From contig CAKRYY010000005.1 of NCBI GenBank assembly GCA_934432885.1, positions 1 through 64,000 on the forward strand: a DNA stretch of 64,000 nt, in the 5' to 3' direction. A program made the translations under genes and the position numbers. How positions within the stretch are numbered: position 1 is the stretch's first letter; each line of letters opens with the position of its first letter. The notes under the pieces are model-generated. The model had not been told where the DNA came from. It worked only from the letters and a program-made list of their open reading frames with translations, and did not search any database. The stretch is from an uncultured Lachnospiraceae bacterium (GTDB lineage Bacteria; Bacillota; Clostridia; Lachnospirales; Lachnospiraceae). Shown piece by piece: positions 1 to 7,569 of the stretch.

Positions 1-236
1 ATCCAAACCTCAGTGAAGCAGTAAACTATTTTAAGCAGTCTGAAGGAGGAAAATGTGAGATGTGTAAATCAATAGAGAGCTATGGCAAGCTTTTGGTAGA
101 GGAAGAAAAAGAAAAAATTATTAAAAATCATCTTCTGGAAAATGATGGATATTCTATTGAAAAGATTGCCCGTTTATGCAACACTTCCGTAGACTTCGTC
201 AAAGAGGTACAGGAAGAATTGTTAGCATTAGTTTAA
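1..236 (+). CDS. C-terminal end of a probable Rpn/PD-(D/E)XK nuclease-transposase-like protein (5' truncated)
   Basis: The frame is open from the window edge to a TAA at 234-236, giving about 78 residues. The visible part has the short Met-Cys-Lys segment, the charged helix (LLVEEEKEKII) and the terminal helix-turn-helix-like stretch (SIEKIARLCNTSVDFVKEVQ) that resembles the tail of Rpn-type recombination-promoting nucleases/YhgA-like transposases common in Lachnospiraceae. The nuclease core lies outside the window, so the family call rests on the tail alone. An internal ATG at 60 behind GGAGGA could also start a 58-residue protein. Confidence 0.4.
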   Translation, partial: PNLSEAVNYFKQSEGGKCEMCKSIESYGKLLVEEEKEKIIKNHLLENDGYSIEKIARLCNTSVDFVKEVQEELLALV

Positions 237-270
237 CCTATTGAATAAATAACCCAAGGAAACAACGAAA

Positions 271-1650
271 ATGGAGCAGCAAAGCAATGCCTTTTTAGGC
301 ACAGAGCCAATCGGCAGACTTTTATGGAAGCTGGCGATTCCAACGGTAATCGCACAGCTCGTCAATATGCTATATAATATCGTAGACCGCATTTACATCG
401 GCCATATTCCGGGAGAGGGAAGTCTTGCCCTGACCGGCGTGGGCGTTTGCATGCCGCTGATTCTTATTGTTTCAGCGTTTTCAGCGCTGGTAGCGTCCGG
501 CGGTGCACCCCGTGCATCTATTGCAATGGGCAGAGGCGATTATCCTGCGGCAGAAAAGATTCTTGGAGGCTGCCTTTTTTTGCAGCTTATTATTTCACTG
601 ATTTTAACAGCAGGTATGCTTGTGTGGAATCGTCCCCTGCTGCTCCTTTTTGGTGCGAGTGAAAATACCATATCCTATGCGACAGCATATATGAATCTCT
701 ATGCTATAGGTACGGTTTTTGTACAGGTTACCTTGGGAATGAATTCCTTTATCATAGCACAGGGCTTTGCGCGTACTGGTATGACAACTGTCCTGATTGG
801 CGCACTTATCAATATCGTTTTGGACCCGATTTTTATATTTGTCTTTCACATGGGCGTGCGCGGTGCAGCGCTTGCGACTGTGATTTCGCAGGGCGTATCC
901 TGCGTATGGGTGCTGTATTTCCTTTCTGGGAAAAAGACGGCACTTCGTCTGAAACGGGAAAATCTTCTGCGCGGCATAGGCGAGCTTCTGCCTTGTGTCC
1001 TGCTTGGCTCATCGGCCTTTGTTATGCAGGCAAGCGAAAGCGTGATTTCAGTCTGCTTTAATTCTTCGCTTTTGAAATACGGCGGTGACATGGCAGTTGG
1101 TGCGATGACGATTTTGACCAGCGTCATGCAGTTTGCCATGCTGCCGTTACAGGGCATTGCGCAGGGTGCGCAGCCTGTTACAAGCTATAATTTTGGTGCG
1201 AAAAATACTGCCCGCGTGCGGCGCAGCTTTCAGCTTTTATTAACAGTAAGCCTTATTTATTCGGTTACGCTCTGGGCGCTTGTCATGGCATTTCCACAGC
1301 TTTTCGCGGGTATGTTTACAAATGATGCTGCACTTCTTGGCTTTACAGCGCGTGCGCTTCGGATTTACTGCGGCGCTCTTTTCCTGTTTGGTATTCAGAT
1401 TGCCTGCCAGATGACCTTTGTTTCGATTGGAAATGCTCTCTGCTCGATTATTGTAGCTGTACTGCGCAAGTTTGTTCTGTTGATTCCGCTGATTTATATT
1501 CTGCCGCAGCTTTTGGCAGACAAAACAACGGCGGTTTATCTCGCGGAGCCCGCTGCGGACAGCGTGGCAGTAACCTTTACACTGATTTTATTCCTGTTCC
1601 AGTTTAAAAAATCCTTAAAGCTGCTGGAAAATAAAAACAGTGAAGATTAA
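271..1650 (+). CDS. MATE family efflux transporter
   Basis: 459 residues, the usual MATE length, with about twelve hydrophobic segments in two homologous halves. The N-terminus (GRLLWKLAIPTVIAQLVNMLYNIVDRIYIG) is the hallmark of the NorM/DinF-like MATE exporters, which use a Na+ or H+ gradient to expel cationic drugs or metabolites across the inner membrane. The second half starts near residue 240 (LLPCVLLGSSAFVMQASESV). ATG 271 is preceded by AAGGA at a 10-nt distance. No partner gene is apparent; substrate cannot be deduced. Confidence 0.93.
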   Translation: MEQQSNAFLGTEPIGRLLWKLAIPTVIAQLVNMLYNIVDRIYIGHIPGEGSLALTGVGVCMPLILIVSAFSALVASGGAPRASIAMGRGDYPAAEKILGGCLFLQLIISLILTAGMLVWNRPLLLLFGASENTISYATAYMNLYAIGTVFVQVTLGMNSFIIAQGFARTGMTTVLIGALINIVLDPIFIFVFHMGVRGAALATVISQGVSCVWVLYFLSGKKTALRLKRENLLRGIGELLPCVLLGSSAFVMQASESVISVCFNSSLLKYGGDMAVGAMTILTSVMQFAMLPLQGIAQGAQPVTSYNFGAKNTARVRRSFQLLLTVSLIYSVTLWALVMAFPQLFAGMFTNDAALLGFTARALRIYCGALFLFGIQIACQMTFVSIGNALCSIIVAVLRKFVLLIPLIYILPQLLADKTTAVYLAEPAADSVAVTFTLILFLFQFKKSLKLLENKNSED

Positions 1651-1758
1651 AGATTGGTTAAAGAACGGGCTGGCATGGTTGAAAATGAGAAATGCTTTCT
1701 ATAAAATAAAGCCAGACGGATATAGAGAAACCGCCTGTGACAGGGGGGAGATTAAAAT

Positions 1759-2586
1759 ATGAATTGTGTGGTGCTGATGCCTGGTGAAATTGCAGACTGG
1801 GCTGCCTGCTTCCCACAGGAATTATTTACAGAGCTGATGATGCAAAAGGAAGGGCTGCATGCACTTGGTGTTTCCTTTTTAGAAGAGGCGCAGGGTGCGC
1901 TCGTCTGGGAGGAGAGACCTCAGGGAGCGGAAATAAAAAGCCTTTACATCAGACCGGAAGCAAGAAGGCTCGGACTTGGCAGTGCTTTGCTGCGGCATTT
2001 GCAAGGAGAACTGCGGAAGAAATGGGGCGATGGAGCAGAATTATTGGTTTCTTATATAGAGGACGGTGAGAGAGCGCTGTTAACGCCGTTTTTGGCACAG
2101 GGAGGTTTTTTGATGGAGCAGGTGCGCTGCCCGATGGGAGAGGTTGCGCTTACAGAGCTTCAAAACGTGCTTTTGCCGAGACTTGGCGGCGCAAGGGGAA
2201 ATGTAAAGCCGCTGTGTCAGCTTCCGCCAAAAACTCACAGGATTTGCGCACAATGGCTGGAAGAACAGCTTGCTGCGCAGCTTACTCCGTATTTAGGGAA
2301 AAGACCAGAGAGCTTTATTTCCCTTAAGGAGGATGAGGTACAGGGGGCTGTGCTGCTGCGGGAGCAGGAAAATGGAATCAGTCTGGACTATTGCTATGCA
2401 CAGACAAGCCAGCCTCAGGTGCTTGCATTGCTTTTTACGGAGGCAATCACACATCTTGCAGCGCTTTATGAGCCGGATACGCAGATAAGGATGACGCTTT
2501 CAACGCCGCAGGCACAGACGCTTTTTGAAAAGCTTTTTGGAAAGGCACAGCAGGAAACGGTGTTTTGCAGCGGCAGCCTGACTTAA
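1759..2586 (+). CDS. GNAT family N-acetyltransferase
   Basis: 275 residues. The first half carries a GNAT fold with the acetyl-CoA pyrophosphate-binding motif A at about residues 66-84 (IRPEARRLGLGSALL). The second half (from about residue 150) is a weaker domain of similar size with no clear motif A, so a tandem, partly degenerate GNAT is likely. The acceptor is unknown. GGGGGAG before ATG 1759 sets the start. It lies 27 bp upstream of the calpain-like gene, in the same direction and probably co-transcribed with it, so it could modify that protein or its substrate; this is inference. Confidence 0.75.
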   Translation: MNCVVLMPGEIADWAACFPQELFTELMMQKEGLHALGVSFLEEAQGALVWEERPQGAEIKSLYIRPEARRLGLGSALLRHLQGELRKKWGDGAELLVSYIEDGERALLTPFLAQGGFLMEQVRCPMGEVALTELQNVLLPRLGGARGNVKPLCQLPPKTHRICAQWLEEQLAAQLTPYLGKRPESFISLKEDEVQGAVLLREQENGISLDYCYAQTSQPQVLALLFTEAITHLAALYEPDTQIRMTLSTPQAQTLFEKLFGKAQQETVFCSGSLT

Positions 2587-2613
2587 AATAACAGGGAAGA
2601 GGAGTGTTGAAAT

Positions 2614-4920
2614 ATGGGGAAAACAAAGCAGGTTGGCAATCAACTGCAGATTGAGCGTGAGGATATGCCGATTTTTACCATGCAGGAGCAGGAGCTGTTT
2701 GCACCGGAGGCGTTTGAGGCGCAGCTTGCCGAGCAGGTGCAGCTGGCAGATGCTTACAAGGAGGAAACGCCGGATACGCTTGCACTGTATCGGGAGAAAA
2801 CGGCGGAAATGAAGGATACGGCAAAGCTGGGCAGCATTTCCATAAAGGGAGAAAAGAGTGTACGGCATGCCAAAAATGAAAAAATTCGCAGAAGCAGAGC
2901 GCTGACGGAAAAGGCGACTGCTGATACTGAGGAAATATATACACAGCTTACGCAGATTACACAGGAGCCTTTACAACAGGAACCGCAGACGGCGCTTTCT
3001 TTTCTGGAACAGTACCGTTTCACGCCGCAGATGTTTACGAGCGGCAGTATCCGTGAAAATTTCAAAGAATATGTAAATCTGGTGCGCTCCTACAGAAAGC
3101 TGCAGGAGCAGGCTAAAGGGCAGCAAAATACAGTATTTTCTGTCCGGCTGGAGGCACTTTCTCCGATTATGGAGGCTTTTTCACACAGACTTACCGTTTA
3201 CTGTGAGCAAAACAGGGTTTCGCTTGCCGGTGGAATCTTATCTGATAAACAGAAGGCGGCGCAGCTTAGCAAAGAGGAGATTGAGGGCTGGTATACGCTG
3301 GTTACGGCACGTGCGCAGGAGACAGAGGAACTGCCGCAGGCACAGGAGACTTCCCTTACGGCAGAGGCGCTTAGAGAACGGTATTTCCAGATGGCAGCTC
3401 TTTTGGAAGATGCAGAGGCGGACGAAGCGAGCGATGCCAATATGCTTGCCGGACTGCGGCTGCAGATACAGCGCTGCCAGGCAGATTATCTTTTGGCGCT
3501 TAGGCGGGAGGAATGTGAAAGCCGCCGGCAAAAGGGGGAGGACGTTTCTGCTCTGGAGGAAAAGCTGCGCGCATTACAGGCTGACGCACGCAGACTTGCA
3601 CATCGCGAGATGCGGATGGAAATGGGAATGAAGCAGGTCAGTGATAAGACACAGCCGGTGCGCAGGACAAGAGAAGAAGCCATTTCGACACATTCAGACC
3701 TGAAAAGCTATCAGTCACGTGATGAGCTTTCGGCGCTTTGCCGTGCACTACAGACTGCGGGAGGCGCACCGGACCTTGTTGCAAAGCTGGAGCAATATGT
3801 CAAGGGGACGCGTTACCGCGTAGGCTATACCAAAGAAAGAGAAAATCTGCAGGCAGCGCGGAAGGCAGTCGAGGAGGCGCTTCAGGGAGAGACTTCCCAG
3901 CAGCTTCGCGATGCGCTTACGGGCGTAAAGACGTATTTTGACAGAATGACAAATGGAACGCTGGTAATTCCGCAGGGTGCAACGGTTTTGGATTATACCA
4001 ATAAGCGGCCGCAGGAAAAGGGAAGGGGCGGGAAAGGCTCGACCCGCAATGCGATGATACGCAAGGTCAGCTATTGGAGCAACCAAAAGGACACACCTTT
4101 GTTTGCACATGAGCCGACAATTAACGATTTAAAGCAGCGTCTGGTTTCCAACTGTTATATGATGGCAGGAACAGCAGGGCTGGTTGAATTTTCGCCGGAG
4201 CTTTTAAAGGGCTGTATCGTGGATGAGGGCGACAGTGTCGTAGTCAGACTTTATGAATGGCAGGAGGTTGAACAGGAACAGCCTGCCGTGATAGAGCCGG
4301 AGGATGAATTACTTGACGATAAGGATGATATGGTAGAAATCACGCTGGTGCCAAAGAGAGAGCTTGTGCCGATTTATGTGCGTGTAAACAAGGAGATTCC
4401 GAGAATTGCAGGCGCAGACGCACTTTCCTCGGGTGCACTCTGGATGCAGATGATCGAAAAGGCATGTGCTTTTGTAGGCAGAGAAGGCATTACCGGTTAT
4501 CAGTCTCTTTGGTACGGATCTGGCGGCGACTTTCTGGAGAGGTTGCTGGGCATTTCGCCGAAGCCCGTAGATACAGAGGACACAGATGCCTTATTTGAAG
4601 AGATTCGGACCGGCAGGGAGCGCGGATATGTATACAATGCAGGAACGGATGCAGGTGCAGGCAGCGAGGACGGTTTAAACGGTGGGCATGCATATACGGT
4701 CATGGGTGCAAAAGAGATAAACGGCAAAAAATATATCCTTCTGCGAAATCCCTACAGTACCTATTCTTTGCAGTATCAGGAGGATGGTTCTAAGAGCAGG
4801 ACGGGCGATTTGATAAATGTTTCCTCAGATGAAACCTATGGACAGTTCTATATAGAGGTGAGTGACTTTGCCAGACATTTTGGGCGCGTTACCCGCACCA
4901 ATGTAGGAAGAAGAGAATAA
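2614..4920 (+). CDS. Large coiled-coil protein with C-terminal calpain-like (C2) cysteine protease domain
   Basis: 768 residues with no signal peptide or membrane segment. Residues 1-480 are Gln/Glu/Ala-rich and mostly predicted helical or coiled coil. The C-terminal domain shows the calpain triad in order and context: Cys514 in DLKQRLVSNCYMMAG (calpains: QG.LGDCW..A), His692 in GGHAYTVMGA and Asn712 in LLRNPY. The His-Asn gap of 20 residues is close to that of calpains (24). This points to a cytosolic thiol protease, possibly self-processing. The aromatic after the Cys is Tyr instead of Trp. The start ATG 2614 follows GAGGAG. Function and substrate are unknown; bacterial calpain-like proteins are patchily distributed. 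Confidence 0.7.
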   Translation: MGKTKQVGNQLQIEREDMPIFTMQEQELFAPEAFEAQLAEQVQLADAYKEETPDTLALYREKTAEMKDTAKLGSISIKGEKSVRHAKNEKIRRSRALTEKATADTEEIYTQLTQITQEPLQQEPQTALSFLEQYRFTPQMFTSGSIRENFKEYVNLVRSYRKLQEQAKGQQNTVFSVRLEALSPIMEAFSHRLTVYCEQNRVSLAGGILSDKQKAAQLSKEEIEGWYTLVTARAQETEELPQAQETSLTAEALRERYFQMAALLEDAEADEASDANMLAGLRLQIQRCQADYLLALRREECESRRQKGEDVSALEEKLRALQADARRLAHREMRMEMGMKQVSDKTQPVRRTREEAISTHSDLKSYQSRDELSALCRALQTAGGAPDLVAKLEQYVKGTRYRVGYTKERENLQAARKAVEEALQGETSQQLRDALTGVKTYFDRMTNGTLVIPQGATVLDYTNKRPQEKGRGGKGSTRNAMIRKVSYWSNQKDTPLFAHEPTINDLKQRLVSNCYMMAGTAGLVEFSPELLKGCIVDEGDSVVVRLYEWQEVEQEQPAVIEPEDELLDDKDDMVEITLVPKRELVPIYVRVNKEIPRIAGADALSSGALWMQMIEKACAFVGREGITGYQSLWYGSGGDFLERLLGISPKPVDTEDTDALFEEIRTGRERGYVYNAGTDAGAGSEDGLNGGHAYTVMGAKEINGKKYILLRNPYSTYSLQYQEDGSKSRTGDLINVSSDETYGQFYIEVSDFARHFGRVTRTNVGRRE

Positions 4921-4933
4921 TAAAATAATTAAA

Positions 4934-4998
4934 AAATAAAAATCTCCATGCTTTGCAGCAGTCAGAAACAGACTGTGGAAAAGTATGGAGATTTTTTG
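4934..4998 (+). terminator. Intrinsic terminator after the calpain-like gene
   Basis: AAAAATCTCCAT and ATGGAGATTTTTT flank a 35-nt loop 15 bp past the stop codon, giving a hairpin followed by a T-run. Confidence 0.75.
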
Positions 4999-5036
4999 TG
5001 TAATAGAAAATTTTTCTGAATTTTCTATTACACAAA
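4997..5036. repeat. Perfect 16-bp inverted repeat
   Basis: TGTGTAATAGAAAATT and AATTTTCTATTACACA are exact inverted copies around an 8-nt centre. It directly abuts the previous terminator and begins a structured stretch (to about 5118) that may be a small repeat element. Confidence 0.7.
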
Positions 5037-5091
5037 ATAAGATGCGCAGCTCGCGGAAATGAATTTTGCCTTGCAGGCACCGCTCGCGCGC

Positions 5092-5118
5092 AGAGAGTTT
5101 GCAGGAAAACTCTTTTTT
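5092..5118 (+). terminator. Terminator-like hairpin upstream of the MerR-type promoter
   Basis: AGAGTTT-GCAGG-AAAACTCT followed by TTTTTTATTATT. It ends 11 bp before the -35 box of the ABC/MerR operon and probably insulates it from readthrough. Confidence 0.5.
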
Positions 5119-5128
5119 ATTATTACCC

Positions 5129-5160
5129 TTGACTCTCCCCTAAGGAGGAGGGTGTATCCT
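5129..5160 (+). promoter_or_regulatory. MerR-type promoter/operator of the ABC-MerR-UvrA operon
   Basis: -35 TTGACT (5129-5134) and -10 GTATCC/TATCCT (5154-5160) are separated by 19-20 bp instead of 17. The spacer holds an imperfect dyad, CTCTCCCCTAAGGAGGAG (14 of 18 positions match its own reverse complement). Over-long spacers with a central dyad are characteristic of promoters untwisted by MerR family activators, and such a regulator is encoded in the same operon. Confidence 0.8.
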
Positions 5161-5188
5161 CGCTTTAGCACAAGCAAAGGAGGATGAA

Positions 5189-5920
5189 ATGAGTACAGAG
5201 AGTATATGTATGGAAGTGAAAGGGCTGACAAAGAGCTTTGCTGGACGGACGGTAGTGGATAATCTTTCGTTTTCGGTAAAGCGTGGCGAAGTATTTGGGA
5301 TGCTTGGACACAATGGCGCAGGAAAAAGTACGACGATTGAAATGATGCTCGGTTTAAAGCATGCTGATGCGGGAAGTGTGAAAATTCTTGGAATGAATCC
5401 TGTAGGGAACAGAAAACAGATATTTGAACGGGTTGGCGTGCAGCTTCAGGCATCTAACTATCAGAGCGGCATACGGGTAGATGAGGCCTGTATACAGAGG
5501 GCGGCACTTTATGCTAAGCCGAAGGATTATAAAGAACTGCTTATGCAGTTTGGAATCGCAGAACTGGAAAAATCACAGGTCACAAAGCTGTCTGGCGGCG
5601 AGCGGCAGCGGCTTTCCGTTGTGCTTGCACTGATTGGAAGCCCTGAGATTATTTTTCTGGACGAACTGACGACAGGGCTTGATGTGGCAGCAAGACGTGA
5701 GGTCTGGAGAACCTTGAAAGCATTAAAGGAACAGGGGCTGACAATTTTTCTGACAACCCACTATATGGAAGAAGCGGAGATGCTCTGCGATGACATCTGT
5801 ATGATAAAGAATGGAAAAAAGGTAACGGAGGGAAGCCTTCAGGAAATATTGGAAAACTCGCCGTATGAGCATTTGGAGGAAGCATATCTTTGGTACATGG
5901 GGGAGGAAATCATACTATGA
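5189..5920 (+). CDS. ABC transporter ATP-binding protein (drug/ABC-2 type)
   Basis: 243 residues with Walker A GHNGAGKST (about residue 44), signature LSGGERQR (about 136), Walker B IIFLDE (about 156) and the H-loop TTHYMEEAE. These are features of the CcmA/DrrA-type ATPases that power ABC-2 exporters. The D-loop region reads LDELTTGLD where LDEPTTGLD is usual; the catalytic Glu is kept, so it should be active. AAGGAGG precedes ATG 5189. First gene of a tight operon; its stop overlaps the permease start (ATGA). Confidence 0.93.
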   Translation: MSTESICMEVKGLTKSFAGRTVVDNLSFSVKRGEVFGMLGHNGAGKSTTIEMMLGLKHADAGSVKILGMNPVGNRKQIFERVGVQLQASNYQSGIRVDEACIQRAALYAKPKDYKELLMQFGIAELEKSQVTKLSGGERQRLSVVLALIGSPEIIFLDELTTGLDVAARREVWRTLKALKEQGLTIFLTTHYMEEAEMLCDDICMIKNGKKVTEGSLQEILENSPYEHLEEAYLWYMGEEIIL

Positions 5921-6657
5921 AAAGATTTTTAAAATTATATATAATAGAAGAAAAGCTTACGCTCAGAACACCAGATATATGGATATTCGGAATTATGATG
6001 CCGGTTGGTATCATGCTTTTGATTGCAGCGATTGCAGGCGGTAAGGCGGCAGGAGGAAGCGGAATGACCTATCTGCAGGCTTCGTTTGCGTCTCTGCAAT
6101 GTGTGGGAATCTGCTGTGCAGCCTTTATGAGTATTCCATTGATGATTACGGATTACCGTGATAAAAAGATATTGAAGCATTTCTATGCAAGTCCGTGCAG
6201 TCCGGCATGGCTGCTTGGCGCTGATACGCTCTGCGCCTTTGGAACGGCGGTGCTTTCTGCTATCTCAGTAGCGGTATCAGCGGTAATTTTCTTTCAGTAC
6301 CGGATGCCGGGAAATGTACTGCACTTTATCGGTGCATGGCTTTTGACGCTGCTTGCGATGACTTCTATCGGGCTTATGATGGCAAGCCTGTGCGGAAGCG
6401 TAAAGACGGCGAATGCAGTAACCAGCATTGTTTACTTCCCGATGCTCTTTTTATCCGGTGCAACAATACCCTATGAACTGTTTCCACGAGGCTTGCAGCG
6501 TGTAGCGGATGTTCTGCCGCTGACACAGGGCATAAGGCTGATGAAGGATGCATCAATGGGAACGTGGGCGGTAGGAAATACAGGAAGGATTCTTTTGCTG
6601 CTCGCAATCATGGTGGTATGCAGTCTGATTGCGGTAAAAACCTTTAGATGGGAATAA
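5917..6657 (+). CDS. ABC-2 type transporter permease
   Basis: 246 residues and six hydrophobic segments, with the conserved late loop LSGATIPYELFP typical of ABC-2 permeases. It pairs with the ATPase immediately upstream to form an exporter, probably of a drug or antibiotic given the MerR regulator. The open frame reaches back to 5890, but ATG 5917 overlaps the upstream stop as ATGA, has GGGGGAGG at the right distance and gives the usual MKRFLKLY start. Confidence 0.9.
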   Translation: MKRFLKLYIIEEKLTLRTPDIWIFGIMMPVGIMLLIAAIAGGKAAGGSGMTYLQASFASLQCVGICCAAFMSIPLMITDYRDKKILKHFYASPCSPAWLLGADTLCAFGTAVLSAISVAVSAVIFFQYRMPGNVLHFIGAWLLTLLAMTSIGLMMASLCGSVKTANAVTSIVYFPMLFLSGATIPYELFPRGLQRVADVLPLTQGIRLMKDASMGTWAVGNTGRILLLLAIMVVCSLIAVKTFRWE

Positions 6658-6661
6658 CCTG

Positions 6662-7567
6662 ATGAAAACGGAGAAGAAAATGGAAGAAAAGACAGAGAAA
6701 AGAATGATAGAGGGGCTTGGACAGGGATATTACCCTGCCTGTGAGCCAAAGCAGGCAAAGTATTTATACAGGATTGGTATGTTTGCAGCAATGAACCATG
6801 TAACCATCAAGGCGCTGCGCTTTTATGAGGAGCAGAAGCTTCTGCTCCCTGCGTATGTGGATGCAGAGAATGGCTATCGCTATTATACAATGACGCAGAT
6901 GGCAGACCTCCAGCAGATTCTTGCGCTCAAGGAAGCGGGCTTTACATTGGAGGACATCAAACAGATCCGCAGGCAAAAGGATGGAAGCAGATACCTTCTG
7001 CGGAAGAAAAATGAAATTCTGGATGAAATCTCTGCGCTGATGGCAAAGCTTTCCAGCATTGAAGCTCTGATACAGGGAGGCTCTTCAGTTCTGGAAATGC
7101 CCATCCGAATCCGCCGGATTCCGGCAGTGGTCACAGCAATGATGCAGATAACAATAGAAACCTATGATGTGCTCTTTGAGATGATGCCAAGGATGGGCGC
7201 TGAGATGGAACGGCTTGGCTGTATCTGTGCTGTACCGGAATACTGTTTTACAAATTATATAGAGCCGGGCTATCAGGAAAAAGATATTCGGGTTGAGATA
7301 TGTGAGGCGGTAACCTGCCGGGGCGAGGATTCTGACAGTCTCAAATTTAAAGAGTTCCCGGAAATTGAAGCGGCGTGCACATATCATAAGGGCGCTTATC
7401 GTGATTTGGCTGCATCTTATGAAAAAATACTGCGCTATATAGAGGAAAACGGCTATGAAATTTGTGGAAACATAAGAGAAAGCTATATTGACGGCGTTTG
7501 GAATCAGGATGATGAAAAGGACTGGCTGACAGAGATACAGATTCCTGTCCGTAAGAGGGAGGCATAA
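6662..7567 (+). CDS. MerR family transcriptional regulator with effector-binding domain
   Basis: 301 residues. The MerR helix-turn-helix starts near residue 36 (YRIGMFAAMNHVTIKALRFYEEQKLLLP), followed by the dimerisation helix, and residues 145-300 form a GyrI-like effector pocket as in BltR/BmrR multidrug sensors. An unusual lysine/glutamate-rich extension of about 35 residues precedes the HTH; later Met codons (6680, 6704) are possible starts. It is encoded inside the operon it probably controls through the promoter at 5129-5160. Confidence 0.88.
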   Translation: MKTEKKMEEKTEKRMIEGLGQGYYPACEPKQAKYLYRIGMFAAMNHVTIKALRFYEEQKLLLPAYVDAENGYRYYTMTQMADLQQILALKEAGFTLEDIKQIRRQKDGSRYLLRKKNEILDEISALMAKLSSIEALIQGGSSVLEMPIRIRRIPAVVTAMMQITIETYDVLFEMMPRMGAEMERLGCICAVPEYCFTNYIEPGYQEKDIRVEICEAVTCRGEDSDSLKFKEFPEIEAACTYHKGAYRDLAASYEKILRYIEENGYEICGNIRESYIDGVWNQDDEKDWLTEIQIPVRKREA

Positions 7568-7569
7568 AA

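Noticed and set aside
5189..5920. ABC ATPase as inactive because of LDEL in place of LDEP
   Set aside because: The catalytic Glu, Walker A, signature and H-loop are intact; the Pro position tolerates change.
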